From Bilifractor sp002394235 (GTDB lineage Bacteria > Bacillota > Clostridia > Lachnospirales > Lachnospiraceae): a stretch of DNA of 64,000 nucleotides. The first letter of the stretch is position 1, and each line of letters starts with the position of its first letter. The stretch is taken from NCBI RefSeq assembly GCF_052118845.1, contig NZ_JBQKGJ010000011.1, positions 1 through 64,000 of the forward strand, in the 5' to 3' direction. The translations under genes were made by a program, and so were the position numbers. The notes under the pieces are model-generated. The model did no database searches and was not told where the DNA came from. It saw nothing but the letters and a program-made list of their open reading frames with translations. Positions 44,191-53,375 of the stretch are shown piece by piece.

Positions 44191-45708
44191 ATGGCAAAAT
44201 ATCTGCTGGCCCATGATCTCGGTACATCCGGCGACAAGGTAACGCTTTTTGACACGGATGGAAACAGCGTGTGCAGCTCGACGATTGCATATCCGGTGCA
44301 TTACTTCGGAGAACATTGTGCGGAACAGGATCCTGAGTATTGGTGGCGCGCTGTTGTAGAGGGTACAAGAAAAACAATCTCGGAAATTGATCCGGCGGAC
44401 GTGCTTGGGATTTCTTTTTCCGCGCAAATGCAGTGTTGTCTTCCTGTAGACCGGGAAGGCAGGCCGCTTCGGCCCGCGATGATCTGGGCAGATCACAGGG
44501 CTGTCCGAGAAAAGGAATTTCTGTCCCGGGAAATCGGATTTGAAGATTTCTGCAGGATTACTGGACACAGACCAAATGAGAGCTACACGCTGGAAAAAAT
44601 CATGTGGCTGAAGAAACATGAACCGGATGTATACCGCAAGACATATAAAGTTCTTCAGGTGAAGGACTATATTATCTTTCGGCTGACCGGCGCATTTGTG
44701 ACGGATTATTCGGATGCATCCGGAACCAACGCATTGGATCTGAGGCACATGAAGTGGTCGGAGCCGATTTTGGACGCGTCTGGTATAGACGCATGTTTGT
44801 TTCCGGAGCTGCACCAGTCAGTAGACATGGCAGGGTATGTTACGAGGAAGGCTTCGGAGCTGACGGGGCTGTGCGAAGGGACGCCGGTCATGTGCGGAGG
44901 CGGAGACGGCCCGTGTTCCGCCGTTGGAGCCGGGTGCGTGAAGGACGATGAGCTGTTTGCCACCTTCGGGACATCCGCCTGGATCGGAGGAACTTCGAAA
45001 CAGATTTTTGAAGATGAAGACCGGATATTGATGTGCTTTGCACATGTGATCCCGGGAAAATACATGCCGTGCGGGACCATGCAGGCGGCGGGGAGCTCCT
45101 ATTCGTATATCCGCGGTCTTCTGGAAGAGGGAACGCCTTATGAGGAGCTTGACCGCATGATGGAAGCAGCGGGTCCCGGATCGGGCGGACTGATTTTTTT
45201 GCCATACCTGATTGGGGAGCGTGCGCCGAGGTGGAATGAAAAATGCAGTGGCGCGTTCCTCGGTATGCGTATGGAACACGGAAAACCGGAGTATTTGAGG
45301 GCGGTTATCGAGGGCGTCGCGATGAATCTGAACCTGATTCTCAAGGCATACCGCAGGCAGATGCACATAGAGGATATGATTCTCACGGGCGGAGGGGCCG
45401 GAAGTGATACAATCTGTCAGATACTTGCCGACGTCATGCAGGTCCGGCTGAACATTCCGGATCACGTTGATACTGCGACATCCATGGCGGCTGCGATGAT
45501 TGCCGGAGTCGGAGTCGGGGTGTATCAGGATTTCAGTGAGGTGCGCCGTTTTCTCAGGCGCGACAGAGTCTTTCTGCCGGATCTGCGGAATGCTGCGCAC
45601 TATCAGTGTTTGGAGAAAATTTTTGACGACAGCTATCATGCGCTGGAGCCGGTGTTCGACGAGCTTGAAGCTCTGCAACGGAATGAACCGGGAGCGGATG
45701 AGGAGTGA
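44191..45708 (+). CDS. FGGY-family carbohydrate kinase (xylulokinase-like)
   Basis: The protein has 505 residues. The N-terminal FGGY fold has LLAHDLGTSGDKVTLFD, PAMIWADHRAVREKEF, and ATP-site glycines in MCGGGDGPCSAVGAGCV and TGGGAGSDTICQILADVM. The family signature region AVIEGVAMNLNLILKAY is present. It phosphorylates a ketose or polyol; the close aldolase suggests the product is then cleaved. Xylulose, fuculose or ribulose cannot be distinguished here. AGGGGG lies before the ATG, 18 bases after the aldolase stop. Confidence 0.85.
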   Translation: MAKYLLAHDLGTSGDKVTLFDTDGNSVCSSTIAYPVHYFGEHCAEQDPEYWWRAVVEGTRKTISEIDPADVLGISFSAQMQCCLPVDREGRPLRPAMIWADHRAVREKEFLSREIGFEDFCRITGHRPNESYTLEKIMWLKKHEPDVYRKTYKVLQVKDYIIFRLTGAFVTDYSDASGTNALDLRHMKWSEPILDASGIDACLFPELHQSVDMAGYVTRKASELTGLCEGTPVMCGGGDGPCSAVGAGCVKDDELFATFGTSAWIGGTSKQIFEDEDRILMCFAHVIPGKYMPCGTMQAAGSSYSYIRGLLEEGTPYEELDRMMEAAGPGSGGLIFLPYLIGERAPRWNEKCSGAFLGMRMEHGKPEYLRAVIEGVAMNLNLILKAYRRQMHIEDMILTGGGAGSDTICQILADVMQVRLNIPDHVDTATSMAAAMIAGVGVGVYQDFSEVRRFLRRDRVFLPDLRNAAHYQCLEKIFDDSYHALEPVFDELEALQRNEPGADEE

Positions 45709-45795
45709 TGCTGAAAAAGAGTCACAGGCGATTCCGGTTTGAGAGGACAGATGATGTCGTGAACGGATCATGCGTGATGGCGGAAGGGGTACAGG

Positions 45796-46551
45796 ATGGG
45801 AAAAGTGGAAGAGAGACGCGGGCGGATTCTGAAGCTTTTGAGTGAGAGAGGGCAGATCAGCGTCAGAGAACTGTCCGAGATGGAAAATACGTCAATCGTG
45901 ACGATCCGGAAGGATCTGAACGATCTGGAGGAGCAGCGCTTTATCCGGAGAGAGCAGGGGTATGCGTCGCTGAATATGGATTCTGCGATGACAGGCCGGA
46001 TGTCGGTCAACTATGAGGCAAAACGCCGTATCGCCGGAAAAGCGGCATCTCTGGTGCGGGATCACGATACGGTGATGATAGAGTCCGGTTCATCCTGTGT
46101 GATGTTGGCTGCGGAGATCGCAAAATCGGGAAAGCATGTGACAATCGTGACGAATTCGGTATTCATGACCGGGTTTGTGCGAAAAGCAGGAAATGTATCG
46201 TTTGTCCTGACCGGCGGGGAATATATGTCGGATTCCGAGTGCATGACCGGGACACTTGCTGTTCGCGCAGTGCGGACGTTTCATGCACGGATTTTTTTCT
46301 CGGGAACAGACGGGTTCAGTCCGGAGCAGGGGTTCACCGGTGACAGCCTGGCCAAGGCAGAGGTGATACAGGCGATGGCAAAACAGTCAGACCGGACGAT
46401 TGTACTTGCGGAACAGGCAAAATTCCGTGGGCGCGGCGCTGTGTCCGTTTTTCCGGACGGAAGCCCGGATGCGGTTGTGACGGATGGTAAGCCGGACACG
46501 GAAGTGCGGGCGGGCCTTGTGGAGCGGGGAATCCAGGTGATTCTTGTATGA
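45796..46551 (+). CDS. DeoR-family transcriptional repressor
   Basis: The protein has 251 residues. The N-terminal DeoR helix-turn-helix is RGRILKLLSERGQISVRELS, ending TIRKDLNDLEEQRFIRR. The C-terminal effector fold has DTVMIESGSSCVMLA, VTIVTNSVFM, VLTGGEYMSDSECMTG, and the sugar-phosphate-type motif GTDGFSPEQGFTGDSL. It lies 87 bases after the kinase gene in the same direction. It likely controls the aldolase-kinase operon through the ACGAAA sites at 43439-43488, lifted by a sugar phosphate (inference). Confidence 0.87.
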   Translation: MGKVEERRGRILKLLSERGQISVRELSEMENTSIVTIRKDLNDLEEQRFIRREQGYASLNMDSAMTGRMSVNYEAKRRIAGKAASLVRDHDTVMIESGSSCVMLAAEIAKSGKHVTIVTNSVFMTGFVRKAGNVSFVLTGGEYMSDSECMTGTLAVRAVRTFHARIFFSGTDGFSPEQGFTGDSLAKAEVIQAMAKQSDRTIVLAEQAKFRGRGAVSVFPDGSPDAVVTDGKPDTEVRAGLVERGIQVILV

Positions 46552-46780
46552 AAAAATTATTACTGCCTGCCCATAAGTCTGCCAGGCAGGCAAAGGTACT
46601 GTACATCTTCAGTGCTTCAGTCGTGCATGAACAGCAGATCTGCAGTAAGAATGCCGTACTCAGAATTGCATATTGCTTAATGCGAGAGAGGTGATATATA
46701 ATTCAGTTTAAGTGTTTTTGTAACTATTCAGCAGATCATAACTTATTCAGTAAACGGCCATACGATACATCGTGCCACAA

Positions 46781-46960
46781 ACTGTATAAGTCTCCGCGTC
46801 ACTTCGCTGCTTCGCAGCTTCCGTGCCGCTAACAGGCATTCGCATTCCCGCGTTGCTTCGCCCCGCTCCATGCTCATACCTGTTGTCGTCGCTAATGTTC
46901 TTGCCCACTGGTGAGCAAGCTCCCCGTGGGCCAAGAACATTGCGACTGGACTTATACAGT
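46781..46960. mobile_element. 180-bp MITE-like element with 12-bp terminal inverted repeats
   Basis: ACTGTATAAGTC (46781-46792) and its exact complement GACTTATACAGT (46949-46960) bound a non-coding, strongly self-complementary segment. Inside are GCTGC-TTC-GCAGC and a long stem pairing GTTCTTG...CCCAC with GTGGGCCAAGAAC near 46897-46940. The rest of the 46552-47083 gap holds a GCCTGCC/GGCAGGC foldback near 46565 and no gene. No T-box motif for asnS was found. Confidence 0.6.
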
Positions 46961-47083
46961 ACATAATAATTTTTCAGCCCATCATGATTTTAAGCGGAGA
47001 AGACCGCTTACGGGTTCTTGGGATTGGGTGCTGTATAGTTACGTTTTTATCAGTAATTGCAAGATAGAAGAAAGAGGCATATC

Positions 47084-48478
47084 ATGGAACATTTGGTTAC
47101 AGTCAGAGAGATTTATAAGGAACGTGAGAAATACATCGGTCAGAAGATCAAGGTCGGCGGATGGGTCCGCAATATCCGGGATTCCAAGACCTTCGGATTT
47201 ATCGTACTGCACGACGGAACCTTCTTCGAGACCCTGCAGATTGTATACGCGGACAAGCTGGATAATTTCAAGGAAATCTCCTCACTGAATATCGGCGCGG
47301 CGATCATTGTCGAGGGTACGCTGGTGGCGACACCAAATGCGAAGCAGCCGTTTGAGATTCAGGCGGAGAGCGTCGTGCTTGAGGGAGCTTCGACGCCGGA
47401 TTACCCGCTTCAGCCGAAGCGGCACACGATGGATTATCTGCGGACAATTTCACACCTTCGTCCCCGCGCAAATATTTTCCAGGCTACTTTCCGTGTGCGT
47501 TCCCTGATTGCCTATGCGATTCACAAGTTCTTCCAGGAAAATGACTTCGTGTATGTGCATACACCTCTGATTACTTCCAGTGATGCGGAGGGAGCCGGAG
47601 AGATGTTCCAGGTCACTACGCTGGATCTGGCGAACGTTCCGAAAAATGAGGACGGAACGGTTGATTACTCCCAGGATTTCTTCAACAAGCCAACCAACCT
47701 CACGGTAAGCGGCCAGCTCTACGGCGAGACCTTTGCGCAGGCATTCCGCAAGATCTACACCTTCGGTCCGACCTTCCGCGCAGAGAATTCCAACACCACC
47801 CGTCATGCCGCGGAGTTCTGGATGATTGAGCCGGAGATCGCCTTTGCGGATCTGGAGGACGACATGGAATATGCGGAGGCTATGCTGAAGTATGTCATCC
47901 GCTATGTCCTTGAGAACGCACCGGAGGAGATGGAGTTTTTCAACAAGTTCGTGGACAAGGGACTGCTTGACCGCCTGAATCATGTCGTGAATTCCGACTT
48001 TGGCCGGGTAACGTACACCGAGGCCATCGACATTCTGGAGAAGCACAACGATGAATTTGATTACAAGGTGAGCTGGGGATGCGACCTTCAGACCGAGCAT
48101 GAGAGATATCTGACTGAGAAGGTCTTCAAGAAACCGATCTTTGTCACAAATTATCCGAAGGACATCAAGGCCTTCTACATGAAGTTGAATCCGGATGGGA
48201 AGACGGTTGCTGCCATGGACTGCCTGGTACCGGGAATCGGAGAGATCATCGGCGGAAGCCAGAGAGAGGAAGATTACGACAAGCTGAAGGCACGCATGGA
48301 AGAGCTGAAGATGGACATGAGTCAGTACGATTTCTATCTGGATCTGCGGAAATACGGCACGACCCGTCATTCCGGATTTGGTCTCGGATTTGAGCGATGC
48401 GTGATGTATCTGACAGGAATGGGCAACATCCGCGACGTGCTTCCGTTCCCGAGAACAGTCAACCACTGCGATCTGTAA
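47084..48478 (+). CDS. asnS: Asparaginyl-tRNA synthetase
   Basis: The protein has 464 residues, full length for bacterial AsnRS. The N-terminal OB-fold anticodon-binding domain contains GQKIKVGGWVRNIRDSKTFG. Class II motif 2 is FGPTFRAENSNTTRHAAEFW and motif 3 is SGFGLGFERCVMYLTGMGN. It attaches Asn to tRNA-Asn. ATG 47084 has AAAGAGG 6 bases upstream; a short in-frame extension to 47057 lacks a site. It is a single gene with the MITE-like element about 120 bases upstream. Confidence 0.95.
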   Translation: MEHLVTVREIYKEREKYIGQKIKVGGWVRNIRDSKTFGFIVLHDGTFFETLQIVYADKLDNFKEISSLNIGAAIIVEGTLVATPNAKQPFEIQAESVVLEGASTPDYPLQPKRHTMDYLRTISHLRPRANIFQATFRVRSLIAYAIHKFFQENDFVYVHTPLITSSDAEGAGEMFQVTTLDLANVPKNEDGTVDYSQDFFNKPTNLTVSGQLYGETFAQAFRKIYTFGPTFRAENSNTTRHAAEFWMIEPEIAFADLEDDMEYAEAMLKYVIRYVLENAPEEMEFFNKFVDKGLLDRLNHVVNSDFGRVTYTEAIDILEKHNDEFDYKVSWGCDLQTEHERYLTEKVFKKPIFVTNYPKDIKAFYMKLNPDGKTVAAMDCLVPGIGEIIGGSQREEDYDKLKARMEELKMDMSQYDFYLDLRKYGTTRHSGFGLGFERCVMYLTGMGNIRDVLPFPRTVNHCDL

Positions 48479-48662
48479 GCCCGATATGACAGTCTGATGC
48501 CGCGGCCTGAGAGCCGGAGTTATTCAGGCACCATAGCCTGTAAGGCCGAGAGGACATTGAGGGGTCACGGTGTGAAGGACGGATAGAACATTCAGCCACT
48601 TCGATCTGCAAACCGGCGGACCTGACTGAGGATACGTCCAGAGGTGAATCATTGCACGAATT

Positions 48663-50297
48663 ATGGAAGAGAAAAAGAAGCAGGCATCAGTAACGGAAGA
48701 AAAAGAGGGAAGGAACCCTTCGCCGCCGGAAGGCACAGCGGAAAATCCGGGGAATTCCGGCGGCAAAGCAGAGAACCACGGGAATTCCGGCGGCAAGGCA
48801 GAGAACCCCGGGAATTCCGGCGATGCAGCGGGAAATCCGAAAAATCCCGGCGGCAAAGCGGAGAATCCCGGGAATTCCGGCGATGCAGCGGAAAATCCGG
48901 GAAATCCCGGCAGAAATGCGGAGAGTGGCGAGGAGAAGAAGCCGTCGAAGAGAAGAATGCGCGACAACTTCCGCCCCGAATACACCAGGATCTCGTTCTA
49001 TGTTGTGATTACGGTGATGATCATCTATTTCCTGATCCGGATGTTTGATCATGTCGGAAATATAGCGGGAGCAATCGGTTCAGGCTTCCGGTGGCTGGGT
49101 GTGATTATCCGCCCGCTGGTTCTGGGGCTCGTATTCGCGTATCTGCTGTATCCTATGGTCAACTTTTTTGAACGTCATATTGACGCACTCAGAGACCGGT
49201 TTTCCAGCTGGAGATCCGCAGGTGGGACAAACGTAAAACCGGAAAACCCAGGAATAGCGGAGAAAGCAGAGCACTCAGGCCCGGCAGAGCAGACAGATAA
49301 GACAGGATATCTCGGAAAGACCCGATCGGGGCGAAAACGGAAGTCTTCAAGGGGACTGGCTGTTGCGATCACCTGCGTGATCGTCGCGGTGATTCTGTTC
49401 GTCATTCTCTCGCTCATTGTATCGACTATCACGAGCCAGCTGAGCGTGATCAGTCTGAGCAGTTTTGACACGATTATCAACGGATTTATTGATACGCTGA
49501 ACGAACTTGCGCGCAATATCGAATCGGTGTTGCACCGGCTGAATATCTCATCGGATCAGATCAACAGCTTCATCAATCAGGCGGGAGACAGCCTGTCGGA
49601 ATCCATCGAGAAGATTGCGTCAAATCTGATCGTCGGGATCAAGAACCTTCCGTCCTTTTTCTCGATGCTTCTGTTCGCGATTATTTTCGGAATCTACTTC
49701 ATGGTCGACGGAGAAGGCCTGAAGAAGTACTGGGGTCATGTGTTCCGTACCATCGCGGGGAAGAAAGGAAGAAAATACCTGGAAGAGTTTGCGTCAGAGG
49801 CAGACCGGGTATTCTCCGGATACATCCGCGGGCAGCTGATGGACGCCCTATTCATGTCTGTGGCGGTGAGTATCACTCTCTCGGTTATCGGCGTGAAATA
49901 TTCGATCATTATCGGCGTACTCACGGGCATCGGCAACCTGATTCCGTACGTCGGACCCTTTGTGGCCTATGGTTCCACGGCTGTGGTGTGTCTGCTGAAC
50001 TGGAATATGAAACGGTTCGTTGTTGCGATGGCTGTGCTGTTTATTCTGCAGACGATTGACGGCAATGTCGTGAATCCGAAGCTTCTGGGGAACAGCATCC
50101 GGATCCATCCGGTTCTGGTCATCGTGTCACTGCTGATTGGAGGAAAAATCGGAGGCCTTCTGGGAATGATCATTGCGGTTCCCTGCGGCGGTCTGCTCAA
50201 GGTGTATTTCGAAAAACTGATCGCTTATCTGGCAAACCGCAAGAGGACGGCCGCCATGAAGCAGGAGGAGCAGAAAAACGCGGAGAAGAGTCATTAG
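48663..50297 (+). CDS. AI-2E/PerM-family membrane transporter with Asn-Pro-Gly repeat N-terminus
   Basis: The protein has 544 residues. The first 95 are a hydrophilic low-complexity stretch of 11-residue units such as GKAENPGNSGG and DAAENPGNPGR. The AI-2E/PerM fold follows, with paired N-terminal membrane segments, a soluble middle (EKIASNLIVGIKNLPSFFSM), and the family region GVLTGIGNLIPYVGPFV, then IDGNVVNPKLLGNSIRIHPV. A second polar insert (residues about 185-230) is also Gly/Pro/Glu-rich. Members export varied small molecules or ions; the substrate is unknown. The nearest ribosome site, AGAGGTG, is about 15 bases from the ATG, so the start could differ. Confidence 0.85.
   Translation: MEEKKKQASVTEEKEGRNPSPPEGTAENPGNSGGKAENHGNSGGKAENPGNSGDAAGNPKNPGGKAENPGNSGDAAENPGNPGRNAESGEEKKPSKRRMRDNFRPEYTRISFYVVITVMIIYFLIRMFDHVGNIAGAIGSGFRWLGVIIRPLVLGLVFAYLLYPMVNFFERHIDALRDRFSSWRSAGGTNVKPENPGIAEKAEHSGPAEQTDKTGYLGKTRSGRKRKSSRGLAVAITCVIVAVILFVILSLIVSTITSQLSVISLSSFDTIINGFIDTLNELARNIESVLHRLNISSDQINSFINQAGDSLSESIEKIASNLIVGIKNLPSFFSMLLFAIIFGIYFMVDGEGLKKYWGHVFRTIAGKKGRKYLEEFASEADRVFSGYIRGQLMDALFMSVAVSITLSVIGVKYSIIIGVLTGIGNLIPYVGPFVAYGSTAVVCLLNWNMKRFVVAMAVLFILQTIDGNVVNPKLLGNSIRIHPVLVIVSLLIGGKIGGLLGMIIAVPCGGLLKVYFEKLIAYLANRKRTAAMKQEEQKNAEKSH
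48735..48921 (+). repeat. 33-bp tandem repeats at the 5' end of the PerM-family gene
   Basis: Units such as GCAGAGAACC.CGGGAATTCC recur every 33 bases about five times, in frame, giving (G/D)(K/A)AENPGNSG repeats. Confidence 0.85.
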
Positions 50298-50325
50298 AGA
50301 TTAGCAGAGGCAAGCAGAGGAATTC

Positions 50326-51177
50326 TTATCTTCCGGAATATGTGCCGGGAGTCATGCCCTTGTATTTGCGGAAAATCTTGATGAAATAGCTCACATCTCC
50401 AAAACCGCAGGCGTACGCCACATCGGTCACAGTGCTGTCCGTCGTAGACAGCTCGTAGCAGGCGTGCTCAATGCGCTGATAATTCAGATAATCCATCGGT
50501 GTCCGATGGGTCATGCTGCTGAAGAAGCGGCAGAAATACTTCGGGGACATCGATGCGGCGGCAGCCAGCTCATCCAGTGTGATGGGCTGGCTGTAATTTT
50601 TGTCGATGTAATCCAGCACCTTGCGGAGCTGAAGTACCTTCCGGTAGCCTTTCCGGGTCTGGGGCACCGATTCGAGATAGAGGTGATGACGGAAGACGAG
50701 CGAAAAGAAATGATAGAGTTCGCCGATCACCATCATCTCATATCCGGGATAGCGTTTCTTCATGGCCTCGAAGATGTGATCGGTGACCGGAATGACGGAG
50801 GAGAACTTTTCTCTCTCAAAATGATCGAAGACAAGAGCGGACCGGTCGAGGATCTTCTGGATATAGCTCCCGCTGCTGGAGTTGTGTCTGGTAAACACAT
50901 TCAGATCAAATACCAGGCATTCATAGACACAGTTTTCGGGCATGCCGGAATGGAGAACGCCTCCGTGAACGAAGACCAGGTCTCCGGGTTTTACGGATGT
51001 TGTGCGCTCATCCAGTGTCATCTCCAGTTTTCCGGACAGAACCCGGATCAGCTCATATTCTTGATGCCAGTGGTAGTTCATGACATACCGGGGGTGACGG
51101 CTGTCGAGATGATAGAAGGCAAAGGGAAAATCGGAGGTGCCGTGGCGGCGCTTCTCATTCAGATCCATAAACTGCAT
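50326..51177 (-). CDS. AraC-family transcriptional regulator, probable sugar regulator
   Basis: The protein has 283 residues. The N-terminal cupin has NYHWHQEYELIRVLSGKLEM and VKPGDLVFVHGGVLHSG. The C-terminal double helix-turn-helix has ITLDELAAAASMSPKYFCRF and DSTVTDVAYACGFGDVSYFI. ATG 51177 is chosen for AGAAAGGA 6 bases upstream; the open frame to 51315 is AT-rich leader. It is divergent from the L-fucose isomerase gene and is its likely regulator. Confidence 0.86.
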   Translation of the reverse strand: MQFMDLNEKRRHGTSDFPFAFYHLDSRHPRYVMNYHWHQEYELIRVLSGKLEMTLDERTTSVKPGDLVFVHGGVLHSGMPENCVYECLVFDLNVFTRHNSSSGSYIQKILDRSALVFDHFEREKFSSVIPVTDHIFEAMKKRYPGYEMMVIGELYHFFSLVFRHHLYLESVPQTRKGYRKVLQLRKVLDYIDKNYSQPITLDELAAAASMSPKYFCRFFSSMTHRTPMDYLNYQRIEHACYELSTTDSTVTDVAYACGFGDVSYFIKIFRKYKGMTPGTYSGR

Positions 51178-51463
51178 GAAAGGTTCCTTTCTGAGCCGCC
51201 GGCAGAATCCGTGCGGCTTCTGTAAGTGAAGTTTTATCAGACAAAATAAATAAAAAACAGACGCAACATTTGTAATTATCATACAAAAAATATAAAAATG
51301 TGAATATATTACCATACGAAACGATTATAACACTATCTTTTGACCGGGAAAAGTGCTACAATTGTGCCATGAGTTGGGCGGAACGCCTGTTTTTTTCAGG
51401 ATTATCAGCGAAACGTTACGCTGACAATCTGTGTATCAAATATCATATGGGAGGTAAGCAAAT
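51178..51463. promoter_or_regulatory. Divergent promoter region between AraC regulator and fucI
   Basis: The region is AT-rich. A fucI -10 TACAAT (51356-51361) has TATCTT 17 bases upstream. A small GGCG-GAA-CGCC hairpin with TGTTTTTTT (about 51376-51395) lies in the fucI leader and could act as a weak attenuator. Confidence 0.5.
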
Positions 51464-53302
51464 ATGGCAGACGAGAGAAAACTGATCGGCGGACATCCGG
51501 TCATTGGAATTCGTCCGGTAATTGACGGACGCAAGGGCCCTCTGGACGTCAGAGGATCTCTGGAAGAGCAGACAATGGGAATGGCCGAGAGAGCGAAGAA
51601 GCTCTATGAGGACAACCTGAGATACGCAGACGGAACACCGGTCAAGGTTGTTATTTCCAATACTACGATCGGACGTGTGCGCGAGAGTGCGCTCTGCGCG
51701 GAGCAGTTCAAGAAAGAGGGCGTTGACATTACCCTTACCGTTACACCGTGCTGGTGCTACGGATCTGAGACAATGGATATGGATCCCACCACAATCAAGG
51801 GCGTGTGGGGACTGAATGCGACAGAGAGACCGGGCGCTGTATATCTGGCATCCGTTCTTGCGACACATGCGCAGAAGGGAATCCCGGCATTCGGAATGTA
51901 CGGCCGCGACGTACAGGAAGCGGACGATGATACAATTCCGGATGACGTAACGGAGATGCTTCTTCGTTTCGGACGCGCAGCGGTTGCTGCGGCATCTCTT
52001 CGCGGAATGAGCTATCTGCAGATCGGCTCCGTTACGATGGGTATCGGCGGATCCATCATGGATCAGGATTTCCTGGAGTCTTATCTTGGCATGCGCGTAG
52101 AGTCTGTAGATGAGGTAGAAGTTCTTCGCCGTATGGAAGAGGGAATCTATGACAAGGCAGAGTTCGAGAGAGCTCTGAAGTGGACGAAGGAGAACTGTAA
52201 GGAAGCATGGGACAAGAACCCGGAGTGGATCCAGAAGTCCCGTGAGGTTAAGGACGAGCAGTGGGAGTTCACGGTCAAGATGTATATCATCATCAAGGAC
52301 CTGATGCGCGGCAACGCAAAGCTGGCGGACGAGAAGGTCACCGCAGGCGGACAGAAGTTCGAAGAGGAAGCACTCGGACACAACGCCATTGTCGGCGGAT
52401 TCCAGGGACAGAGACAGTGGACCGATCACTGGCCGAACTGTGATTATCCGGAAGCATTCCTTTCCACTTCCTTCGACTATGACGGCGCACGTGAGCCCTA
52501 TGTTCTCGCTACCGAGAATGACTGCCTGAACGGACTGTGCATGCTGTTTGAGAAGCAGCTTACCGGCCGCGCGGCAATGTTCTCTGATGTGCGTACCTAT
52601 TGGAGCGGCGAATCTGTAAAGAGAGTGACCGGCTATGACATTGAGGGTCACGCAAAGGATGCCGATGGTTTCCTGCACCTGATCAACTCCGGCGCATCTG
52701 CACTTGATTTCTCCGGCGTCTGCAAGGATGCGGACGGCAACCCGACAATCAAGCCGTGGTGGGAGCTGACCGAGGACGATCAGAAGGCAATGTGTGAGGC
52801 TACCGAGTGGCCGCCGGCTGACAACGGATACTTCCGTGGAGGCGGATATTCCTCCAGATTCCTTACAAAGACAGAGATGCCGGTAACCATGGTTCGTCTG
52901 AACCTGGTAAAGGGCCTCGGACCGTTCCTGCAGATCGCAGAAGGATGGACCGTAGCACTTCCGGATGAGGTTACTGATACCCTCTGGAAGAGAACCGACT
53001 ACACATGGCCCTGCACATGGTTCACACCGCGTGTTGACCACATTCCGGGAAGCGCATTCTGCACCGCATACGATGTCATGCGCAACTGGGGCGCAAACCA
53101 CGGCGCTACCGTATTCGGCCATGTAGGAGCAGATCTGATCACTTTCGCCTCCATGCTTCGTATTCCGGTTGCCATGCACAACATTCCGGATGAGAAGATC
53201 TATCGTCCGGCTGCATGGAACGCATTCGGCACAAAGGACAAAGAGGCGGCTGACTACAGAGCATGCGCTGCATTCGGACCTCTGTACAAGAAATATAAAT
53301 AA
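51464..53302 (+). CDS. fucI: L-fucose isomerase
   Basis: The protein has 612 residues and matches L-fucose isomerase along its length: IGIRPVIDGRKGPLDVRGSL at the start, PCWCYGSETMDMDP, AFGMYGRDVQEADDDTIPDD, EEALGHNAIVGGFQGQRQWT, MFSDVRTYW, and the C-terminal GANHGATVFGHVGADLITFA. The metal-binding Glu, Asp and His residues lie in these blocks. It converts L-fucose to L-fuculose in the cytoplasm. GGGAGG precedes the ATG. No fuculokinase or fuculose-phosphate aldolase is adjacent; the FGGY kinase and aldolase 6-8 kb upstream could serve but this is only a guess. Confidence 0.93.
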   Translation: MADERKLIGGHPVIGIRPVIDGRKGPLDVRGSLEEQTMGMAERAKKLYEDNLRYADGTPVKVVISNTTIGRVRESALCAEQFKKEGVDITLTVTPCWCYGSETMDMDPTTIKGVWGLNATERPGAVYLASVLATHAQKGIPAFGMYGRDVQEADDDTIPDDVTEMLLRFGRAAVAAASLRGMSYLQIGSVTMGIGGSIMDQDFLESYLGMRVESVDEVEVLRRMEEGIYDKAEFERALKWTKENCKEAWDKNPEWIQKSREVKDEQWEFTVKMYIIIKDLMRGNAKLADEKVTAGGQKFEEEALGHNAIVGGFQGQRQWTDHWPNCDYPEAFLSTSFDYDGAREPYVLATENDCLNGLCMLFEKQLTGRAAMFSDVRTYWSGESVKRVTGYDIEGHAKDADGFLHLINSGASALDFSGVCKDADGNPTIKPWWELTEDDQKAMCEATEWPPADNGYFRGGGYSSRFLTKTEMPVTMVRLNLVKGLGPFLQIAEGWTVALPDEVTDTLWKRTDYTWPCTWFTPRVDHIPGSAFCTAYDVMRNWGANHGATVFGHVGADLITFASMLRIPVAMHNIPDEKIYRPAAWNAFGTKDKEAADYRACAAFGPLYKKYK

Positions 53303-53347
53303 TACAGATACCACAAATACTACAAATATCGGCGGTACGAAGACAAT

Positions 53348-53375
53348 CCTGTGATCGGAGAGCAACGATCACAGG
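53348..53375 (+). terminator. Hairpin after fucI
   Basis: A 9-bp perfect stem pairs CCTGTGATC with GATCACAGG. T-rich sequence after it is poor. Confidence 0.45.

Noticed and set aside
46552..47083. T-box leader for asnS
   Set aside because: No GGGTGGNACCGCG-type motif or specifier-loop layout could be found; the structure is explained by the inverted-repeat element.
51443..53365. 640-codon minus-strand frame over fucI
   Set aside because: Antisense of a complete L-fucose isomerase.
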